Source: Methylobacterium sp. 10
Lineage (GTDB): Bacteria > Pseudomonadota > Alphaproteobacteria > Rhizobiales > Beijerinckiaceae
Reading direction: 5' to 3'
Length of the DNA: 64,000 bases
Assembly: GCF_000519085.1 (NCBI RefSeq)
Contig: NZ_KI912577.1
Location: 2,647,647-2,711,646 of the forward strand
A program made the translations under genes and the position numbers. Positions 59,588 through 64,000 of the stretch are shown here, piece after piece; position 1 is the first letter of the stretch; every line of letters starts with the position of its first letter. The notes beneath the pieces are model-generated. The model did not search any database and had not been told where the DNA came from. It worked only from the letters and a program-made list of their open reading frames with translations.

Positions 59588-62456
59588 AACCGTGCGCTCC
59601 GAGCACCCGGTGGACGAGGCTACCCGCCTTGCCATCCTCGACGATTACGCCATCCTCGATACCGAGGTCGAGCAGGGCTTCGACGACATCGTTCTGCTCG
59701 CCTCGCGGATCTGCCAGACGCCGGTCGCCCTGGTCAGTCTCGTCGCCGGCGACCGGCAGTGGTTCAAGGCCCGCGTCGGCTTCGACGCTTGCGAAACGCC
59801 TCTGTCGCAATCGGTGTGCGCGAACGCCCTGCTTCAGTCCGGTCTCCTCATCATTCCCGACCTGACCGCCGATCCGCGCACCCGGGACAACACCTTGGTG
59901 ACGGGCGGACCTCGCATCCGCTTCTACGCCGGCGCCCGGCTCGAGACAGACGAGGGCGTCGCGCTCGGGACCCTCTGTGTCATCGACGTGGAGCCTCGAC
60001 CGGAGGGGCTGACGCTGGCTCAGACCGAGAGCCTGGAAGCCTTGGCCCGACAGGTCATGTCGCAGATGAAGCTGCGTCGCTCCGCGGCTGCGCGGGATGA
60101 AGCGTGGCGCAAGTCGCGGGAGAGCGATGCCCGCCACCGGCAAATCCTCGACAGCGCCATCGACTACGCCATCATCACGATGGATCTCGACGGCCTCGTC
60201 ACGAGCTGGAACATCGGTGCCCAGACGATCCTCGGCTGGTCCGAAAAAGAGATGTGCGGCCAGCTCGCCCACGTCTTCTTCACCGAGGAGGATGTACTAG
60301 CCGGCACTCCCGAACGTGAGATGGCAGCGGCCCGCGAGAGTGGTCGCGGCAATGACGAGCGCTGGCACCAGCGCAAGGATGGATCGCGGTTCTTCGCCCT
60401 CGGCGAGATGATGCCGCTCCATGCCGACGACGAGACTCATATCGGCTACCTCAAGATCCTGAGGGACCGCACCGACCAGCGGCGCGCGACCGACGTGTTG
60501 CAGCAGCAGACGGATCTACTCCAGACCGTCGCGGACCACGTCAGCGAGGCTGTATTTCAGCTCGACCTCGATGGCGTGGTAACCTTTGCCAACCGCACGG
60601 CGCACATCATGCTTGGTTGGGATGCGGGCATGCTGATCGGGCAGGACCTGCACGAGGCCGCTCACCATCATCACCCCGATGGGCGTCCGTTTCCGGCCTC
60701 CGAGTGCAACTTCGTCGAGGCAATTCGAGAAGGGAAGGTTCTTCGCGAGCGGGAGGCAACGTTCTTTCGCCGTGACGGCACGCTCCTCGAAATGGTCTGC
60801 TCAAACGCTCCCATCCTCCGAGGGGAAGAGATTGTCGGCGCCGTGCTGACCGTGTCCGATGTCACGAAGCGGCGTCAGGACGAGCGTCGCCTCCGAAAGC
60901 TGAACGAGACGCTCGGGGAGTTGGTCGCCGAGCGGACCCAGGAACGGGACCGGATCTGGCAGGTGAGCCAGGATATGCTCGGCGTCGCCGATGCGAACGG
61001 CGTTTGGATCAGCATCAACCCGGCCTGGCCGCGGATCCTCGGGTGGGACTACGACGAGATCCTGGGGAAGACCTCGGAGTGGCTCGAACACCCGGAGGAT
61101 AGAGAAAAAACGCGAGCAGAGGTTGCAAGGCTCGCCGCTGGCGGGCTGACGCTGGCCTTCGAGAACCGCTACCGGGCTCGCGATGGCAGCTACCGTTCTC
61201 TGTCGTGGACCGCAGTGCCCGTCGAGGGCCTGCTGTACTGCGTCTCGCGCGATGTCACTGAGGAGAAGGAGCGCGCCGCCAGCCTGCTCCAGACCGAGGA
61301 GGCGCTACGCCAGTCGCAGAAGCTGGAGGCCGTGGGCCAGCTCACCGGCGGCGTGGCTCACGATTTCAACAACCTCCTGACCGTCATCAAGTCCTCGACC
61401 GACCTGCTCAAGCGCCCCGACCTCACCGAGGAGCGGCGCGAGCGCTACATCGGGGCGATCTCGGATACCGTCGATCGGGCCGCCAAGCTCACGGGGCAAC
61501 TCCTCGCCTTCGCCCGGCGACAGGCCCTGCGTCCGGAGGTGTTTGATGCGAACCAGAGCGTGCAGGCCATCGGCGATATGGTCGCCACCCTCACCGGTGC
61601 CCGCATTGAGGTCGCGCTCCGTATCGGCAACGAATCTTGCCGTATCAGCGCGGACCCGAGCCAGTTCGACACCGCTCTGGTCAACATGGCCGTCAATGCC
61701 CGCGACGCCATGGATGGTGAGGGCCGGCTCACGATTGCCGTCGACCGGGCGTCAACCATCCCGGTTCTGCGCTCGCATCCCGAGCAGGTCGGTGACTTCG
61801 TCAGGATTAGCCTGTCGGACACCGGCGCAGGCATCCCTGGCGATCAGCTCGACCGGATCTTCGAGCCCTTCTTCACGACAAAGGGCGTCGGGCAGGGTAC
61901 GGGCCTCGGCCTCAGCCAGGTGTTCGGCTTTGCCAAACAGTCTGGGGGCGAGGTCTTGGTCGAGAGTGAGGTCGGGAAGGGCACGACATTCAGCCTCTAC
62001 CTGCCACGCGCCACGATCGAAGGAAGCAGTTTGGAAGACGCTGCCTCAAGCGAGCCCACGGTCGATGGGCGGGGCACGTGTGTCCTTGTCGTTGAGGACA
62101 ATCGCGAGGTCGGCATCTTCTCGACCCAGACGCTGGAGGAACTTGGTTACGGCACACACTGGGTCGCGAATGCCGCTGAAGCCCTGTTGGCCCTAGCAGC
62201 CAAGCCTACCGCCTACGATGTCGTGTTCTCGGACGTCGTAATGCCGGGCATGAATGGCGTCGACCTCGGCCGCGAGATCAAGCGGCTCTATCCCGGTCTG
62301 CCCGTCGTGCTGACCAGCGGCTACAGCCATGTGCTCGCCCAGGAAAGCGATCATGGGTTCGAGCTTCTGCAAAAGCCCTACTCCGTCGAGCAGCTCTCAC
62401 GGTTGCTGAGTAAAGCCGCGGGCCGTAAGCGCCGCAAGCGAATCCCAGGGCGGTGA
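59574..62456 (+). CDS. Hybrid histidine kinase: GAF-PAS-PAS-PAS-HisKA-HATPase-receiver
   Basis: A 960-residue cytoplasmic sensor. A GAF domain (about 25-165) is followed by PAS domains near 185-300, 315-435 and 465-575. The HisKA domain has the phospho-acceptor His in GGVAHDFNNLLT near residue 595. The HATPase domain has the N box (NMAVNARDAM), and the G boxes DTGAGIP and GTGLGLS. The C-terminal receiver has its Asp in VVFSDVVMPG near residue 888 and Lys in LLQKPYS. No membrane segment. The GAF region (DRQWFKARVGF, RFYAGA) parallels that of the protein at 33832. A separate single-domain receiver lies at 56476. Signal unknown. Confidence 0.93.
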   Translation: MTGRETVRSEHPVDEATRLAILDDYAILDTEVEQGFDDIVLLASRICQTPVALVSLVAGDRQWFKARVGFDACETPLSQSVCANALLQSGLLIIPDLTADPRTRDNTLVTGGPRIRFYAGARLETDEGVALGTLCVIDVEPRPEGLTLAQTESLEALARQVMSQMKLRRSAAARDEAWRKSRESDARHRQILDSAIDYAIITMDLDGLVTSWNIGAQTILGWSEKEMCGQLAHVFFTEEDVLAGTPEREMAAARESGRGNDERWHQRKDGSRFFALGEMMPLHADDETHIGYLKILRDRTDQRRATDVLQQQTDLLQTVADHVSEAVFQLDLDGVVTFANRTAHIMLGWDAGMLIGQDLHEAAHHHHPDGRPFPASECNFVEAIREGKVLREREATFFRRDGTLLEMVCSNAPILRGEEIVGAVLTVSDVTKRRQDERRLRKLNETLGELVAERTQERDRIWQVSQDMLGVADANGVWISINPAWPRILGWDYDEILGKTSEWLEHPEDREKTRAEVARLAAGGLTLAFENRYRARDGSYRSLSWTAVPVEGLLYCVSRDVTEEKERAASLLQTEEALRQSQKLEAVGQLTGGVAHDFNNLLTVIKSSTDLLKRPDLTEERRERYIGAISDTVDRAAKLTGQLLAFARRQALRPEVFDANQSVQAIGDMVATLTGARIEVALRIGNESCRISADPSQFDTALVNMAVNARDAMDGEGRLTIAVDRASTIPVLRSHPEQVGDFVRISLSDTGAGIPGDQLDRIFEPFFTTKGVGQGTGLGLSQVFGFAKQSGGEVLVESEVGKGTTFSLYLPRATIEGSSLEDAASSEPTVDGRGTCVLVVEDNREVGIFSTQTLEELGYGTHWVANAAEALLALAAKPTAYDVVFSDVVMPGMNGVDLGREIKRLYPGLPVVLTSGYSHVLAQESDHGFELLQKPYSVEQLSRLLSKAAGRKRRKRIPGR

Positions 62457-62526
62457 TCCGAACCAAGCGCTAAGCGTCGGCTCTTTTTCGTTCGCCCTGT
62501 AGGGAAGCAAGCTGACTGGTCGTTGA

Positions 62527-62697
62527 CGGCTGCGCCGGATGAAACCCCGTCCGCGCGATCGGCATGTCTCGTGGCTGCTCATCAAGGCGGATGACGCAGC
62601 AGCCTGCGGGCCTAATAATCCAGATATCTTGAAGCAGGAATCGCGATCGGTGGTCTCCGGTCGCACGATCGAGGAGATTGCCGCTTCGGCGCTATGA
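62527..62697 (+). pseudogene. Relic of a LigD 3'-phosphoesterase domain
   Basis: A short frame reads LRRMKPRPRDRHVSWLLIKA, then DILKQESRSVVSGRTIEEIA and a stop. This matches the end of the 3'-phosphoesterase domain of the NHEJ ligase LigD (pattern LxxxPRPxxxxxxWLLIKxxD and SVxSGRTIEEIA). A stop codon lies just upstream in frame and the polymerase and ligase parts are missing. Too short to be functional. Confidence 0.6.
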
Positions 62698-62732
62698 GAG
62701 TTCTAAATCAGAGCGTGTCGAAGGATGCGAGG

Positions 62733-63233
62733 CTACCGGCTCGCTTCCTTCGCAATGCCAGCTAAACCCTTGTCGTAGACGCCCTCAATGTCGGCCTTCG
62801 CCTCCGCATCGGTCATCCCTGCTGCATCGAAGGTAGCGGTCCAGACAACGGTCGACCCACTGCCATTGGGATGCACGGCGATCGTCGCGTTGTAGGCCTT
62901 CACGGGTAGCGGCCCTCTGACGTAGGCGTAGCTGTAGGTCATCGTCTTTTCGTCCCGGCTCGTCTCGACCTCGACAATGGTCCCCAGGTTGCCGGCTGCT
63001 ACGAGACTCCGGGTCGCGACCGCCCTGCCTTCGCTGTCGTCGTTCGATAGGGTGCAGCTCACGACCATCGGATGCCATTTCTCAATGGCGCAAAAGTCAC
63101 CCACGAGCGCCCAGACAGCTCCAGGTGAAGTTTGGATCTCAACGCTGCGGGAGACCTCCAACGCGAAACCAGGACCAGTCGGTGCGGTCAGGGCCGCCAG
63201 GAACCCGATCAGCCTGACAACTGCTCGCTTCAT
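62733..63233 (-). CDS. Secreted SRPBCC-family protein
   Basis: A 166-residue protein with a signal peptide (about 1-24, ending GPGFA) and a START/SRPBCC-like domain (VEIQTSPGAVWALVGDFCAI, EKWHPMVVSC, then TFDAAGMTDAEAKADIEGVY). Such proteins bind hydrophobic small molecules in a deep pocket; the periplasmic form here has no assigned ligand. ATG 63231-63233 is preferred with a G-rich site upstream. Confidence 0.82.
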   Translation of the reverse strand: MKRAVVRLIGFLAALTAPTGPGFALEVSRSVEIQTSPGAVWALVGDFCAIEKWHPMVVSCTLSNDDSEGRAVATRSLVAAGNLGTIVEVETSRDEKTMTYSYAYVRGPLPVKAYNATIAVHPNGSGSTVVWTATFDAAGMTDAEAKADIEGVYDKGLAGIAKEASR

Positions 63234-63293
63234 TTTGTGTCTACCCCCCACGAAGCGACAAACCTCAGCCGTCCGGCGTGTAAGCTGCGGTGC

Positions 63294-63524
63294 CTAGTTC
63301 ATGGAACGGTAGGGAGAAGCCAGCACGACCCGGATCTTACGGGCGGGAGTTGTCTCGGAGGTAGCCACCTGCTGCGACGACTGCGTGGCTGCAAGGGTTG
63401 AGGCAGGGATCGTGATGGAGCTGGTGCCCGAGTAAACCGTAACCTGTCGATCCTCGGCGGAAGCGGGGACGAGCGAAGCAAACACGGTGGCAACGGTGAG
63501 AGAGAGAACCAGGGAAATCTTCAT
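63294..63524 (-). CDS. Short secreted hypothetical protein
   Basis: A 76-residue protein with a clear signal peptide (about 1-23, ending VPASA). The mature part contains VTVYSGTSSITIPASTLAAT and ends with ARKIRVVLASPYRSMN. It has no match to the EGNANQ proteins other than size and export. Function unknown. Confidence 0.65.
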   Translation of the reverse strand: MKISLVLSLTVATVFASLVPASAEDRQVTVYSGTSSITIPASTLAATQSSQQVATSETTPARKIRVVLASPYRSMN

Positions 63525-63895
63525 GACGGTGGCCCGAGACGGAGCGAAATATTGCTTCCATAATGGTCAAGCTACGTCCCTGTTCCAAAAATAATGGCCT
63601 GCCTGTCAGCGGAACCTTCCTGAGGCCAGCTATGCGGCCTGAATTCAGCGGCAGTTAGCGAATGGGGACCTAGCGCGACCTCCTCCCAGCAGTTTTTGAA
63701 ACTTCCCGAAAGCCTTCTCCGTAAAGAGCGGCATGTGCCCATTCTCAGGGTAATGGCGCGACGGCATTGCCTCGACGCTCTCGTAGTTATGCGCGCTACG
63801 TTCAAAAGCGAAATTGTCTATTTATTTCAGTAACTTACGGAATGATTTTCTACTTTTATGAAGATCCCTAATACGGTTCTTCTAGGAGACGGAAA
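63525..63895. other. Gap with promoter-like AT-rich sequence
   Basis: About 370 bases. A minus-strand frame (63572-63805) has no recognised family. The last 100 bases are AT-rich and end in AGGAGA before an ATG at 63896. Confidence 0.4.
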
Positions 63896-63906
63896 ATGAG
63901 AAAGAC
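63896..63906 (+). pseudogene. Start of a gene interrupted by an IS3 element
   Basis: AGGAGACGGAAA precedes ATG 63896, which starts MRKT and then runs into the left end of an IS3 element. The rest of the gene, if present, lies beyond the IS copy outside the window. Confidence 0.45.
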
Positions 63907-64000
63907 TGGCCTGCCTCCTGAAAAGTGGTCCTCCCTGAGGTATGGCTTTGAGCCATGTGGAGGATGTCATCATGGGACAAAAGAAGCATACGGCTGAAGA
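63907..64000 (+). mobile_element. Left end of a second IS3 copy
   Basis: These 94 bases equal 53938-54031 exactly, including the terminal repeat and the start of orfA (ATG at 63972). The element continues past the window. It has the same orientation as the copy at 53938-55226. Confidence 0.9.
63972..64000 (+). CDS. IS3-family transposase OrfA, 5' part
   Basis: The first nine codons (MGQKKHTAE) of the same orfA as at 54003, cut by the window edge. Confidence 0.85.

Noticed and set aside
63572..63805. A 77-codon minus-strand frame
   Set aside because: No recognised family and no ribosome-binding site; Arg/Ser-rich composition suggests a chance frame.

Overview
The window looks like chromosome (or a large replicon) of a high-GC alphaproteobacterium in the Hyphomicrobiales, most probably Methylobacterium or Methylorubrum. 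This rests on codon use, a TrmH/RlmB gene beside tRNA-Glu, a cyanide-insensitive-type cytochrome bd operon, and many small protein families typical of that group (DUF6894, short secreted proteins, truncated XRE-like proteins). The genus is an inference from gene style; no marker gene settles it.

Positions 1-9,422 are ordinary chromosome. They hold the 5' part of an rRNA methyltransferase gene, tRNA-Glu(TTC), a MocR-type regulator divergent from a DUF983-cydA-cydB-DUF2474 operon with palindromes between them, a PHB-depolymerase-like esterase with a ribbon-helix-helix protein, a DUF4239 membrane protein and a MarR regulator.

Positions 9,573-27,055 form one large catabolic block on the + strand, divergent from marR. 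It encodes a cyclic amidohydrolase, an arylformamidase-like hydrolase, a three-subunit molybdenum hydroxylase whose 2Fe-2S subunit is fused to a CoxG domain, a five-gene branched-chain-type ABC importer, a small Rieske protein, a second ABC importer (NMT1-like) and two amidases of the malonamidase E2 type. Together they read as uptake, ring hydroxylation, ring opening and amide hydrolysis of a nitrogen heterocycle. The substrate is unknown; a barbiturate/ureidomalonate-like route is one hypothesis.

Positions 27,056-50,100 are an accessory, partly AT-rich region with remnants of IS3, IS5 and IS630 elements. Between them lie an RTX protein, an XRE regulator, a GAF-PAS-PAS-GGDEF-EAL protein, a PAS protein, a soluble PAS-PAS chemoreceptor, TadE/TadG-like proteins and a CheB-CheR-PAS protein.

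Positions 50,308-64,000 are accessory and less familiar. Two adjacent genes resemble the exonuclease VII large subunit. The first has a broken active-site motif; in the second the C-terminal half is replaced by what looks like a PD-(D/E)XK nuclease domain. Next to them is a family of short secreted proteins, and an inverted relic of the same gene arrangement lies 5 kb away. An intact IS3 element (53,938-55,226) and the start of a second copy at the window edge (from 63,907) flank small regulators, a lone ParD-like protein overlapping a hybrid histidine kinase gene, and a LigD remnant.
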